Shown piece by piece: positions 45,774-58,465 of a stretch of DNA of 64,000 nt. The stretch comes from Megascapheus bottae (lineage: Eukaryota; Chordata; Mammalia; Rodentia; Geomyidae). The notes below the pieces were generated by a model. It ran no database searches and was not told the origin of the DNA. It saw nothing but the letters and a program-made list of their open reading frames with translations. Location of the stretch: contig JANJXV010000024.1 of NCBI GenBank assembly GCA_024803745.1, positions 21,089,927-21,153,926 of the forward strand, read 5' to 3'. Within the stretch, counting starts at the first letter, position 1. The number at the start of each line of letters is the position of its first letter. Made by a program: the position numbers and the translations under genes.

Positions 45774-46729
45774 AGTATTTTTTCCTCTTTTCTTCCCACC
45801 TGAAGGCTCTCCTGCATTCTGTGACATATTAATAATTAAAGATGATGGCAGTAGAGAACAGAGAGTGAAAGGTGCAGGAGTCAGTGAGCAATGTCACTCA
45901 GGAAGGCAGGATTCTGTTCTGCTGACCCAGTTCTAGACTCTTCCGAGACAAAGGCAATGGTCTCGTTTCACTGGTTCTGTGCACAGTTCCCATTCTCCTC
46001 CTGTGCACCAAGCAAGGCCCTATCCTGAGCTGACTTCTCTTCTCCAAGGCTCCATCCACAACTTGGCTTCTGCCACTGTGGCCACTGTGTCTAGAGCCGT
46101 CTTGCTGGTTGTCAGTTCTGTCACTGTCTTGAGCTTCAGAGCCGCCTCCCCTTTGGGCAGTCCTCTTTGGACAGTCCCCTTTGGGCAGTCTCCATTGGGG
46201 TTCCCAAACATCTTAGTATAATATTTTATGGTCTGAGACATTTTGGGGCTTTTCAAAGTATGCTGCTCAATCACCTTCTCAGTTTCCATTCTACCCTCAT
46301 TTGACCACACCAGAAGGACCAACAATGGCCGTGGTGGTAACAACACTGTGGGAGCAAAGCAGCAGCTGTAGAGACAGTGGCTACGACCATAGATCACTTC
46401 CCTTGGCTGAACATTGCTGTAAGGGATTTGTCTACATGAATGTCCTTAACTTCCTCTCATCCCCGCCCAGTGACTGGGCTCTCTTCTACAAATGCACCAC
46501 TTACTAGAACAGGCTAGCTCTGAAATGTTCCTTTCCCTCCGACTCTTGCTCCTGTCTCACACTAGTCTCCTTCTGTGCCTCTCCAGATCTAAGTCTTACC
46601 CTAGATGGGAATGTTTCCTTCTGCTGTTTTCCTCTGAAGTTCTCCTATTAAATGGGTTCTTTTTGGTTATGCTGCTGCTGTTGCAGGTTCTTCTTCCTCT
46701 TTGTCCTCTTCCTTTTGCTCTTCCTCTGC
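45774..46729. other. Unique sequence
   Basis: Includes an antisense 125-codon open frame (46020-46397) without recognisable domain, and the small tandem repeat listed next. Confidence 0.4.
46147..46199. repeat. 14-bp tandem repeat, about 3.8 units
   Basis: Units tcccctttgggcag (46147), tcctctttggacag (46161), tcccctttgggcag (46175) and a partial fourth at 46189. The unit length is not a multiple of three, which argues against coding. Confidence 0.9.
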
Positions 46730-46930
46730 TGTACTGGTATTGGGGCTTGAACTTAGGGCCTAGCTTTTTCACTCAAGGTTTCCATTCTACCACTTGAGCC
46801 ACAGGTCCACTTCCCTTTCATTTTGCTGCTTCATTGGTGGTAAGAGTTTACAGACTTTCTTGCTTGGAATTTCAAATCTCAGCCTCCTAAAGCTGCTAGG
46901 TTTACGAATGTGAGACATCAACACCAGCCT
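46730..46930 (-). mobile_element. 7SL/B1-Geo composite SINE, diverged
   Basis: 'ttggggcttgaacttagggc' and 'accacttgagccacaggtcc' from the Geo half; degraded 7SL half ending 'gtgagacatcaacaccagcc'. Confidence 0.75.
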
Positions 46931-47402
46931 TGGGGTTTTGATTCTTTCTCCTTGCAATCCTCAGCTCTCATTGTAACCCAGCTGTTATAAGGGTGTGTGT
47001 CATTGTGTTATTTTGTCAAGTTTCTTGAAAAATCTCAGGGATATGGACTACTTTTCCCGGATCCATACGACTTGTAACATGTAATAGGTACTTCATATGC
47101 AGTAGGTGCTGGATATGTTTGGTCAATTGAACACCAGTGAATATGGTTGAATTCATATTCCAAGAATTTTTGCCTTATGGTCAATGCCATTCATGTAGCT
47201 AAGTCCCGTCTAGCCAAAAACCTGGGTAAACCCAATCAAATCAGGAAGAATGAAGATGTCAAACTGAGGCAGAGATAAAACTCTTCTTTCATCAATATTC
47301 AGTGATTATCTATGTTCTTTGGGGGAAGTTCGTAGAAGGGGCCTTGAAGGAGGGCCCTTAACCAGTGGGAGGAGTCACAACTCATGCCCCCTTCTAGTGT
47401 GG

Positions 47403-47403
<1 letters not shown>
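46931..47403. other. Unique sequence
   Basis: Nothing recognised. Confidence 0.4.

Positions 47404-47448
<45 letters not shown>
47404..47448. repeat. (GT)n microsatellite
   Basis: About 22 GT units; again on the 3' side of an inverted 7SL-type remnant. Confidence 0.96.
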
Positions 47449-47453
<5 letters not shown>

Positions 47454-47454
47454 T

Positions 47455-47520
47455 CAAAGGCAGACCTTGGACCTCAGTCCTCCTACTTATGCCTCCTGGG
47501 GAGCTGGGAGTACAGCATGT
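47455..47520 (-). mobile_element. 7SL-derived SINE remnant
   Basis: 'tcagtcctcctacttatgcc' then 'tcctggggagctgggagtac' resembles the antisense 5' part of a B1-type monomer. Confidence 0.4.
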
Positions 47521-47529
47521 ACATTTCTC

Positions 47530-48300
47530 TCATTACAAGGGTAGTATATGTCCAGGATAGAAGTTTGGAAACTATACATAAGAAATAAAGAACAGAAGTA
47601 GAGGCCAGGAGTTTGGCTTAGTGTACTTGCCTAGCATGCACAGAGACTGAGGTTTGATTCCTTGGTTCCACATATCTAGAAAAGCCGAAAGTGGTGGTGT
47701 GGCTCAAGTGATAGAGCACTAACTGTGAGGAAAAAAGCCCAAGGACAGTGCTCAGGCCCTGAGTTCAGTCCCCAGGACTGGCAAAAACAAAACAAAAGAA
47801 AACAGTACTCTGAAATGATTATTGATAATACTATGGTTAATATTCATCTAATCATTTATTATATATGCTCATAGGTAAATACAGTTAACATAATTATATT
47901 ATGCATACTTGCATGCTTTTCAGTATGATATTTTTTCAGGATACATTAGGGATATTCATTAATTTTATCTTCTTTCTTTACTTGATGATTAACTAAAATC
48001 CACGTTACTGATTATTTGTTATTCTTCTTTGCATTTCCTGTCCATGTTCTGTTATTTCTAGGAGATTTCTTTTTGATTTACAAATATTCTTCATAGATTA
48101 AAAATGTACCCTTTCTCTACATCTATGTGGAAATACTGAGCATATAATTCATGATATCTAAGTTAGGTATACATTCACATTATTATAAATAATACTACAC
48201 ATGATTTCTTTGTACATAGATCTTATCTGATTATTTCTTTGGGATTGTCAAAGAAATTCAATTCTTGGGTTATTCCATGCTGGAAGCCTTTGAAATATCG
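47530..48300 (-). mobile_element. Ancient L1ME-type 3' region, split by a SINE
   Basis: Antisense blocks of an old L1: 'gtagtatatgtccaggatag' at the left, 'cagttaacataattatatta' after the SINE, then 'cattattataaataatacta', 'atttctttgtacatagatct' and 'gattatttctttgggatt'. Much diverged, and the order of some internal blocks is uncertain. Confidence 0.5.
47603..47790 (+). mobile_element. IDL-Geo SINE
   Basis: Full-length sense copy ('ggccaggagtttggcttagt' to 'cagtccccaggactggcaaa'), followed by an A/AAC-rich tail. Imperfect duplication 'aagaacagaagta' / 'aagaaaacagta'. Inserted in the old L1. Confidence 0.92.
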
Positions 48301-48956
48301 ATGACTCCAACTTCTTAGCATAGCTGAGTGTTATCTTTAAAAAGCTGTTCAATTTAATAAGCAAAAATATAGATTCTAATGTTAATTTCTTAGGTTACTA
48401 GAAAGATTGATTCATTTTTTGTATTTTATTTGCTTTCTGTATCTGAATACTGTCCATTTCCCCATTGTTTTGTTCTTGGTTTCTTAGTTGATTTCTTAAA
48501 GTTTAAAAAAAAACAGCATATTAGCATTGTAATATACTTTAATATGCTTTAATACACTTGTTTTTGCTCTTGTATCATGAATTTGCATTTTACATTTGGT
48601 TTAGTTGTGTTTGCTACTTTATGCCGTCAAATCCATTGATTCTTTGTCATTTTTCAATGATTTTATGCTTTCAAAAACATCTTGGGATGATGTTCCTGAT
48701 TTGGTTTTGTTCGTCTAGTCGAGTCCTTTCATAGACATCTGTTCAAGTAGGCCAGTGTTAGGACGTTTTAGGGACAGTAAGGACCACATTTGAGCAGTCA
48801 TCCGAGGGCATCTGGAACTGGCAGAGACGCTGAAAGCAGGTAAGTGGGAGAGAAGTATGGCGCTGGGGGCGAGAGAGTGCTCCTGTGTGAGCAAAGGAGA
48901 GTCTTAGGGTACCTGGACTTCTGGGATCAATTTGAATGGATGAAGTTGGAAATCAC
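48301..48956. other. AT-rich unique sequence
   Basis: Nothing recognised with confidence. Confidence 0.35.
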
Positions 48957-49000
48957 AGGAGGGAGAGAGGGAGGGAGGGGAAAGGAGGGGAGAGGGGAGG
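48957..49000. repeat. GGGA-rich purine tract
   Basis: 'gggagggaggggaaaggagg' and neighbours; pure purine with repeated G-runs, quadruplex- or triplex-prone. Confidence 0.8.
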
Positions 49001-51980
49001 TTTATTCTTGGTTCTCCTGCCATCCTGACCTCCCGGTGGGGCCTCTTGTCCTCTGGTGAGTTATGTATTCGGACCCTCTATATATTGACGACCTCTTCCC
49101 TGGTGTGTGTCTTTAATCTGGACCTGGCTTCCAGAACTGATGTCCAATTCCTTAATGATTAGACATTTCCTCTCAAATTTATCGTCTTCTCTTGTCCCAC
49201 TTCTCTTGTCTCAGAGTTCCTTATCTTCTGAATGGATTTGCTATCAATATGCCTATGAGCTCCACTTTGAGACATTGTAAGATTCGAGGAAATAAATGAA
49301 TTCACATCTCAGTGAGAAACTTTGAATAAACATGATGATCTTCCATGGTTAGAGAATGGGGAAGTGCCACAATAGGCTCCCCAGGAAACCAACATAGGAG
49401 ATGAGGTTCTTTGAGGAAGGAAAAAAAAGCCCTGGATATTTTCCTGGCCCAGAGAATATATTTGGGAGACAAGCTTGCAAGGATTCTCCTTGGTAAGGAT
49501 GTTGTAAATAACCTTCCCAGGCTTCAGCTTGCAATTCAACTGCCAAAGGTTACATCTTTAAAAGCAGTTTCTAAATTTGCTTCTATGATTCGCATTCATA
49601 AGAATGCAATGTGCACCTGCAGATCGTTAGGGCAACAGCAGAGCAGTCAAATTCAGATCCTCTCCTGGTGGTCCATGGAGGGTGCCAAGTGCATTTCTAA
49701 AGCAGGTGGATGCCTCTTAAAGAGAAACTTCTCAGCCCTCCCCAATTGGGCAGAAGTGGCACTTCCTTGTCTCTTTTCTTAATTAATCAAAGAAACAGCC
49801 AGTTGATTAGAATGAGACCAGCTCTCTTTAGAATAGCACGACAAAGCTCTAAGTTAATTTTAACTAGAATGGGCTAGTTAAGTTGTTAAAGGAGTAGGTA
49901 GACTAAAAGCTCTTTATCCATTTGCAGATATTGGAGTCATTTTTCAAAACTACCAGAAAAAAAAAGAACAACCCCGTCTTTTATTCTAGCACTGACCGAA
50001 GAAGAAGAATATTTTCCTGGCTAAGGCATGTAATGAAAGACTTTCCAGTCCTCGCCATGCTCTTTTCAGCAGCCACTGAGCTCATCTGCTTCTCCTCATC
50101 CCAAATAATTATGCCTCCTGTTATTTCATCAAGTAGAATCTTGCCTACGATGTAGCTTCTTGAGCCTTCTAATCTAAGTGTTTCCTGATAATATCCTTAT
50201 GCTAATTTGTGAGCATGAATGGCAAGCATTTTTTTTTCAAGGAATAAAACGGGATCTTTGTGGATCTGTGGGCCCCTAGAGCACTAATTTGCACCCAGCT
50301 ACTAGAGGAAGTTCTATGCCCAAGAGATTTGAGCTCCAGATGTACATGACCTTGCCTCTGTGTGTGTTGTTCCTTTGTCTGTGCTTTTGCCCTTCTCCAC
50401 CATCAAGGTTATCATTGCCAAGGTCATTCTACAAGCTGAGTCTAAGAGCACAGTGTAACTGTGCTGTTTAGTGCCATGTGACCATTCTGGATCTATTGTT
50501 CTGCTTTGAAAAATATCCTCCTTTGCATTTTCTGCATTTCCTGATGTGTCTTTAGGTCTTATTTCAGAAACGCATAGAGGCTCACTTGGCTTAGGAATCC
50601 CCTGTTGAGATAAAGCCATCGCTAAGTGCAAAAACTACTGATTTAAATCTAGTTCTTGATAGGGAACAGACAGGAACTAGATAGAGCTTCCCCCTAAATG
50701 ACTGCCTGGGAGATCTTGCAAGCAATGAGGTGAAAACAAACCAAACAAAAACTTTTGGCCGCCTGTGGTGCAGTTATTCTAGTCTCCGCCTCCACCAGGC
50801 TTTGCCACCACCTGACCTCTCTTTTATTTAGCTGCAGCAGCTCTGGCTTCTTGGCCTGGGAACTCAGGAGATTCCCTTTTCTCATCTCTCCCTTCTTTGG
50901 AACCATTTGACCCCTGCCAGCTGGAATCAGTGTTTTAGGGAGGGGAGGAGCAGACATATGGCACAGCTCTCAAAATGGTAAATTTTAGGCCATCCATATT
51001 GTTAGTGCCAGGGAAATGTCCCTGCTACATCCAAAGCTGGCCTTGTAAGAAAGAGTAGGGACAGGCTGTTTGCTTATAGGATGTTCATGCTCTAATGAGG
51101 ATAGAAATATTCTCTTCCCTAGGGCAGGGATGGGATTCCTGGCTGGCTAGGTTATTAAGTGCTCGTACCACTCTCTGGCACTCACCACCATGTTGGCTAT
51201 GCGAATAATAATGTGGTTGCTCACATTTGTTGCTCCTTCCACTGTGTTCCCATTTCTCTTGTCCCATCGTTCCAGGAACCCATCTATGATATATTTCCTA
51301 GACTCCCTGGTCTTTCGTGATGACATGTTCTGACAGCCAAACAGCTACGTTCAAACCGGCGTCCCTTTCTCTGGGCATCTTTGTTAATCATGTCTGCTCA
51401 GTGTTGTTTGGTACTACCTTTGCATTTATCCCAAGACTGTCTGATCTTGCTTTTCATCCATTTCAGTGACAGCTCTTTCTCTGTCTCGTCCTGTGGCTTG
51501 TTGGTCTCTCCTTGTTTCCCAGATGTTCCTCTGGCTGTCAGTGCTGGCTGTCCTTTCTCTGATTAACCTAATAAACAGATATTGGTTTCCTTCAGCTATT
51601 CCCAGCTTGTGAGGTTCCAGAAGAATATAGACAGGTCGCTTGGTGGTTCTATCAATCAGGTGTCACAGTGTTATGTCAAGTGAGATAACTATGTTTAAGA
51701 TTCATCAGATCATTCCCATACGACACCCATAAATTCTTCCTAATATTCCTCAAGTTAAAATGTATGGCTCTCTTTTGCTACTTGGTTCTGTTTTGAGGCA
51801 TGTATCTCATCAGGAGCCTGTCTCAGTCTAGAAGATGAGAGTTGCTCATATGCTAATCTTGCTGCCAGTTTCTGATTCTGTATATCTCTGCCTGAGCAAT
51901 CTTCTATAAACCCATCATTCCTCCACCATATTCTTTGTGCAAATGCATTCCCATCGTCAACAGGCGACAGTGTTGTCACT
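49001..51980. other. Unique sequence, 3 kb
   Basis: No recognised repeat. Open frames up to 123 codons (49411-49782, +) show no domain. 49735-49930 is AT-rich with 'cttaattaatcaaagaaa' (homeodomain plus TCF/LEF-like cores) and could be regulatory. Confidence 0.4.
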
Positions 51981-51993
51981 GAAGAATTCCCAC

Positions 51994-52240
51994 TCCAGTC
52001 GGACAGGATAGCTTATACCTGCATCCTAGTTACTCCAGAGGCTGAGATCTGAGGCTTGTGGTTGGAAAAAATTCCAGGCAAGAAAGTTGGCAAGACTCTT
52101 TATCTCCAGTGAACCACCCAAAAGCTGAAAGTATAACTGTGGCTCAAATGGTAGAGTACTAGTCTCAAGTACAAAAGCTCAGGCACAGCATCTTAAGTTC
52201 AAACTCTAGGACCAGCAACAAAAAATAAAATAAAATAAAA
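51994..52240 (+). mobile_element. 7SL/B1-Geo composite SINE with TSD
   Basis: Sense copy with A/T-rich tail (aaaataaaat units). Duplication aagaattcc at 51982-51990 and 52243-52251. Confidence 0.85.
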
Positions 52241-52251
52241 TCAAGAATTCC

Positions 52252-53074
52252 AAGGTTAGGCCAATACGAATCTACTCCTTCAGTCAGTGAGTGTCAGACA
52301 TATCCAGAACATGTCCAGGGCATTTTTTCCTTTTCTACAGGCTCTTGTAGGCTTCCTTATTCCTATGTTGAAATATTTCTCTCTCCTTGAGGGGCTAGAT
52401 TAGGATATACATTTTCATGAAGCTTTCCATAAATAATTTGCACTTTAGGGACCCCAATCACATCATCTGCTACATTTTACATGCTTCTTTGTCATTGGTA
52501 TTTGTTTCAGTTTTTTAAAGTAAGATTTTAGTTTTAGTTTTTGATACAGAATTCTTTTGTTTTCATTTTTATATTTTATTACTCGGATGCATCAGAAACT
52601 TCTTGAAGGCAGGAGCCTTCCATTTCTTCTTTGTGCTTCTCAATCTCAGGTACAGAACTTGTCATGTGGGAGTTACTTGGCACTAAAGTGTAGAATGAGA
52701 TTTAAGGTTACCTTGGACAGCTCCTCTATGATAATCAAGGAAATCTATTTTTAAAATAACTCTTTTTATCTGTATAAAATTATTTATTAACCTATTTAAC
52801 CCCTCTAGACTCGCCACCAGTGTATAAAAATAAAATTTTACTCAACAAAAAGTGCTGTTTGTTTGTGAGCTTGATTATGGATGATTGACAGCAGAGACAT
52901 ACAAATACGATCCTTGTTTTTAAAGACATGTTGTCAGCTCTTCCCTGATGAACCTGTGGGGATAATGTACAAAAATCTTGCTTCTGGCTTCACGTTTGAA
53001 CTCCAAAGAAGAAAAGACAGAGTAATATCAAATGAAGCAGTCACTGACCTTAATTCAGATTCAACTAGAACCTG

Positions 53075-53077
<3 letters not shown>
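52252..53077. other. Unique sequence
   Basis: Nothing recognised. Confidence 0.4.

Positions 53078-53126
<49 letters not shown>
53078..53126. repeat. (TA)n microsatellite
   Basis: About 24 TA units, able to extrude as a cruciform. Confidence 0.96.
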
Positions 53127-53134
<8 letters not shown>

Positions 53135-53485
53135 ACAGAGAGTTTGAATGACCAGCAAGCCTGGGTATGGTTTGTCAGTGTGATAATTTCAGAAATTTGA
53201 TTTAATGGTTCATCACTTTTTTCAGAGGGGTGAAAATTGGTATTTATCAAATCTACAAACACTGGTTGAAAAAACAGCCACTCCATGAATTAGTTAATGT
53301 ATTTTGAGGACTGATAGGTTTGTATTTACTTCCTAGGGTGATAGTTAGAAAGTATCTAGGCTTGTGGACAAGATAATTATAAATTGGAGAGTTGGTTGGT
53401 GATTATGAGAGAATTAGAGCCATAGGCTTATGGAAGTCATACAAATTCTAGGAGATCTGGGAGATCTGTTTCCTGTCTGTGTGTA

Positions 53486-53486
<1 letters not shown>
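53127..53486. other. Unique sequence
   Basis: Nothing recognised. Confidence 0.4.

Positions 53487-53520
<34 letters not shown>
53487..53520. repeat. (CA)n microsatellite
   Basis: About 17 CA units. Confidence 0.95.
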
Positions 53521-53521
<1 letters not shown>

Positions 53522-55587
53522 CTCTATCATTTGCAATAATGTGTTGTAATATATTGAAAATCTTTCTAAGTGCTGGATCCCAGGCACTGGTCCAGCTACA
53601 CAGAGTTCACAGCCTAGAGTTTGTCTTTTGGACAGCACTGAGTAAATACTTAATTTACCAATTCATTCATCAAACATTTTGCTTAACTTATTCCTGTTCA
53701 TCAAAGTTACTTACCTAACTCCTTGTAGATGGTCATTTCCTTTGTTTCTTAAACATCATTTAAATTGAAGTATTTATAAAACTGGAAGATGTCATCAATT
53801 TTATGTCACCTCCTTTTTGGAAGTGATGTTTTTAACCTCTCCTCCAGCTCTGGATGACACTCGACTCATACATGAAGGATAGTGGCAGACGAGGGGGAAG
53901 GCCCGTGGCCACGTGTTTGTCATCATTCCTCCATTCTGGCTTTGGCACTGCTTATTTGGTCCAACTTAAGGTGTATTAGAGATGTATGGAGGTATATATG
54001 AAAATCCTTCATTTCCAACCTAAGAAATGTCCATTTCTGTCCTTTAAATTAAAGCGACAGAATAGTTGCGAGTTTGCCTTCCATCTCTCTGAAAAACCAT
54101 GCTGCCTTGTGTTGCCTGGTAGAAGAAAGGAGCTCGTATGGAAACAGGGTTTGAGGAGCCCCTGTGAAGGCAGGCTGTGGGCAAGGCAGTTGACAGAAGT
54201 TTCCGTCCATTTGTTTTATAGGCAGCATTGAGAAGTCTCGTTATATTAAAAAGCACTGCCTAGTAGCATAGCTATTACTGCAGCTGTCAGAGGGAGAGAA
54301 TTTTACTTTATTCTTAAAAAGAAAGCAGAGGATACCTTCTTAATATGACAAAGACATGGCTAACTTTCATGCTGGAGCCTAGATAGATCCTATGTGGAGA
54401 TAATCTTACCTCTTCTGTTTTGCCCACCTGACTACAGGTGCATTAGCGAGAATGGCAGCATGGCAGACCTTTTCTAGCTGGCAAAGAGTCAAGAGGAACA
54501 GACTAAGGCTAAGTCTGTAATTAGTGTGAACAACTTAACCCAGGTGGCAAGGGCGCTGGAAGTGGGGAGCTTGGGAGCTGCTGGTAGAACATTGAATGCC
54601 AAGATAACCTTTTAGTCCCGGAGCTGAGACTCCCAGGATGTCTGCCCAGGAATGAGCAATGCCAAGATCAAAAGCCTTAGTATGATAAAGGAAGATGTGC
54701 TCCTGTTAGACTTTGGGCACAAAACAGATTGGAAACTGCAGAGCCATACTCATTATGGGACTTGTTTCATTACGAAGTGTGATTCACGAGAAGTTAGAAA
54801 AGACCATTTTATCCAGAGTCCAGTGGTAAAACCAAAGTTTGTTTGGGTCTTCCAACAATTCCGGATTAGCACTAAAATACCAGATCTCATGTGCTTTATA
54901 CTGAGCAACTAAAAGTAGAAACCAGACAAGACTGACTACAGTTACCCAAAGCTGCAGAATGTGATTCTTGTTAATACTGACATGATGTAAAATGCCTTAA
55001 GCACTTATACCTAATGCTCATTTAAAAAACTGAATTATTAAATTTTGATTCTAAGAAATAAGTTGGATATTTGGCTGAAAATTGTAAGTTTAAATTAAGC
55101 ATAACTAAACCATCTCTTCCTGAAGAAACCTTTTTTTAAATTTTAAATGCTGAGGTTTTGACTATAATTCCAACTTTAGGTGAACCTTGGATGATGCCAA
55201 CTGGTGTTCATATGTCCATCTAGCCAAAAACAATTCATCAAATTTACAGTGTAGAAGTCCCTATATATGTGACACAGAATTATACTTACATGTTTGAGTT
55301 TCTATTTATATAAAATATGACAGGTAACTATCTTTCCTGACAGAAGGTGAGAATTGGTTTGAAACAAAAAACAATAATTGGATATTTGAGTACTGACAAA
55401 AAAAACAGCTTGCAAATATCCAGTGGACTCAGAGAACCATTCCCATTTTCCCTTTGTCTTCATTTCTTTGAATAGATGCTTTATTTAATTTGGGAAATTC
55501 TCACTCACACTTAAGGCAGATCTTACTGGTCACTCAATGAGAAACAGAGATATACGTGGCATGAAGATATTTTCATTTTATTTTTAA
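53521..55587. other. Unique sequence, 2 kb
   Basis: No repeat family or exon recognised. Confidence 0.4.
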
Positions 55588-55720
55588 TTTCTGCCCTTTT
55601 ATTGTATTTTATTTTGGGGGTAATGTATAGAGTAATTACAGTTATATTCGTCAGGTAGTGGGTATGTTACTTCTTGAACATTGATACCCCTTCTCGTGTT
55701 TTTGTCCTCCTTTCCCTCCC
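55588..55720 (-). mobile_element. Short L1 3' terminus broken in the G-rich tract
   Basis: 'gggggtaatgtatagagtaa', 'tcgtcaggtagtgggtatgt' and 'cattgataccccttctcgtg' in antisense, stopping at 'cctttccctccc', the complement of the G-rich tract. Confidence 0.8.
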
Positions 55721-57089
55721 TATTTTTATTTTTATTTTGTCAGATCTGTGCCATATTACCCAAATATTTGACAACTTGTCCAATACCCTCCCTTCAGAAG
55801 CTTGGACGAGACACCTAGAGCTTTCCTAATCTGTCTAGTTTGTACCTCACATCAGTCTTACAATATGTTACCCTATAGAAAGCTACAACAATTCCACCAC
55901 ATATGCTAAGAATAATACTGTCAAAAGCTGCTAGAAACCACGTTTTGGAAAAGGGCTCAATGAATGTGTATTTCCGATGCTGTCTTAATTTGGTTAAAGA
56001 TATCTTTGTTTTAACCATATGTGCCAGAAATGCTTACCTTGAATCCAAGCTTGAATATGATTTATTTCTGCCAAAATGAATAATTTTACCAAGTTTTAAG
56101 TCATTGCAGGAAAAAAATAGGAACTGTGTTGCTTGGAAAGAATTGTCAAAGTCTATAAAATGTGATTCTAGCTCATCTCTAGAAAATCAAATTGGAAAGC
56201 AGAAGATTTAGGAGCAGTATAAGACTGGGAGATTTGGTGATCCTAGCAAACCAGTGGATTTAGAACAAGCAGAATCACTGTAGTGAAAAAAAAAATAGCT
56301 GTTTGGGGTATATTCCAAAGAGCAATGGTTGATATTAGATTTTGTTAGGTTTGCTTGGGAAAAGGGCTGTTTTCTCAGTGGACGTCTGCACATAGACTCC
56401 CCTCTCCTCTGAAAGTTCCAAGCCCAACCGGACATGTCCTCCCCAGAAGTCTCTGCATGACCCTGCCTTCCCCAGGCAACCAGCATACCTGGGGCAGTTG
56501 CCTCCTCTTTCTCTGAGGTCACATCCCCAAGCACGCCCAGCCACGGTTTCAGGACATGGGAGGTTCCCAGAGTCTGAGATCATGACGGCATCTGCAGTGC
56601 CCACTCCTCTTCCCTGCCTTGTCTCCCTCCGTTTAACCCTAATCCCACCAGATCGCGCCCCTTTCCTTCCCGCCCCCACCTTCCTCTCTCTGCAAGCCTC
56701 CACCTCCACAGGGTTGGCAAGAAACGCCCCCAGGCAAGAAACTCTTTTCTGTTTGAACCATGGGGCAGGTTTCCTTTTGGCTATACCTTATGGATTTTAT
56801 CTAGGAAGATAGACGGGACAGCCTTCCCCTAGAAGCTTCTGGATGCTCCCTGATCTGAGCTTGGGCTCAGTGGTTCCTCTAGTTTTCCCAAAGGTTGAAA
56901 GAGCTAGTAGTTGCAATTTGTGCAACTGTTTGATTAGACTTTTGGCACCCAAATTGCACCAACTCATTTGTGTGGGCAAATTTTATGATGAACAATCAAT
57001 TTCTGAAGGATGGGGTTGCAGAATTGAGTTTCTGGCTATGGTGGTGGATTTGCATGAAAGAACAATAGACTAGAGATGAAGACGCTCTT
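55721..57089. other. Unique sequence, G+C-richer at 56380-56760
   Basis: Antisense 124-codon and sense 104-codon frames overlap at 56335-56812. They reflect composition; no domain recognised. Confidence 0.4.
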
Positions 57090-57240
57090 GGGCTGGTACC
57101 TCTGCACTTCTATAGTATAGCTTTGGGCATGTTTCTTAATCTCATAATGCCTCAGGTTTTGCTCCTTCTCAAAAGGCTAGCTAATAATTCTGATGGATAG
57201 AGTTGATGTGAGGATCAGATATATTTTGGGGTTTAGCATA
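57090..57240 (-). repeat. MIR (antisense)
   Basis: 'ttgggcatgtttcttaatct', 'cataatgcctcaggttttgc' and 'gatgtgaggatcag' follow the reverse-complement order of a MIR. Confidence 0.65.
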
Positions 57241-57399
57241 TATATATTCATCACACAGTGTCCATTTTGTTTTTCAGTAGACTTCTATCTGCCATGCATA
57301 GTGGAGCTGGAAAAGTTTAGAGAGCATATGTGACTGGAAATAGGAGGAATGTGGCACAATCTCAAAGCCTTGCCTTTCTATAAACACTAGTGGCTGGGC

Positions 57400-57545
57400 C
57401 AGCCTACCTCTGTCCTCATTCCTATACCTCCCCTCCCCATTTCACAGAAAAGAAAACTGAGATGTAGAGAAATTGCATCACTTGCTCTAGGTCACATATG
57501 ATATTAAGTCGTCTGGAACTCAGTTCTTGGTTTTCCAGTCCACTC
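57400..57545 (+). repeat. MIR core
   Basis: 'ccccatttcacagaaaagaa', 'aactgagatgtagagaaatt' and 'cttgctctaggtcacatatg' match the MIR core in order. Confidence 0.75.
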
Positions 57546-58364
57546 TGATTCTCAACTTCTAAGCAATATCCCTCCTCCCTGCTAGTTTGTGAGCTGCTTG
57601 GCAAAGGGCCTTTCAGAAATGAAGATGGCTTCCAATTTACTTCCCATCTTAGCTCACCTAGGTCCACTCTGTGAGGCCAGGGTTGTGAATGAACCTCATT
57701 CAAGATCATTGATGGAACTGTGACCTCTGTACATTTTCTTAAAAAAAATGTAGTCCTCCCAGATAAAACTTGCTATCAAGGAGTTTGTGGATATTAAGAC
57801 CATATTTAAAGTCTGCCATCACTTGCATAAGGCTCAGCCTGCAGCTGAACAAGACCAAATGTTCCAGCCCTAGTGAATTCCAGACTACTGTGGAAAGCTC
57901 AAGTGGTAGCCAGCATGGCAACTGCTATTCTTTAGTGATTCGACAGCCTGTAAAATTTGTCCTGTGTTCCCAAAATGGGAGTAGCCTTTCCCAAAGCAGT
58001 CTGCTTCTGCTGGGCATTGGCAATGCTTCCTGATATGTCAGCCTTGAAGGCATGGTAGAACCTCACCAAGTTCTGTGGCAAGTGACGCTGTTGCATGACC
58101 TAACTGCCTCATACCATGGTGGTCACAGTGTTAAGGGACCCATGCAGAGGGAGCACACACACATTCATCCTACAGCTAGATTTCCTGTTCTTATCTTTGT
58201 TCCCCTACCTGCCACAAGTCCTGGAAGAGGCTGTAAAGGCTCGGCATTGGCCTGATAGCTTCTGATCCTCTTCTGGTACTACTACTTGGCCTGAAATTCA
58301 CCACAAAGGGAAGAACAGAACAGATCCTATTTGCCTTGTGGTATAAAAGGCCTTGAGGTCAGAT
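57546..58364. other. Unique sequence
   Basis: Nothing recognised. Confidence 0.4.
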
Positions 58365-58465
58365 CAGTGGTTCTCAACTCTGGCTGCCAATGGGAACTCT
58401 TTAAAAATCAGATTTTACAAAAGCACCAATTTCCTGACACTATCCTTGAATTTCTGATCTACTTA
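58365..58465 (+). mobile_element. hAT-Charlie-like DNA transposon fragment
   Basis: Begins 'cagtggttctcaactctggc', the characteristic terminal sequence of MER5/Charlie-type nonautonomous elements, then 'aaaaatcagattttacaaaa'. The other terminus is absent. Confidence 0.55.

Noticed and set aside
46020..46397. 125-codon antisense frame, considered as a possible retrogene
   Set aside because: Contains a 14-bp tandem repeat out of step with codons, no recognisable domain, no A-tail or flanking duplication.
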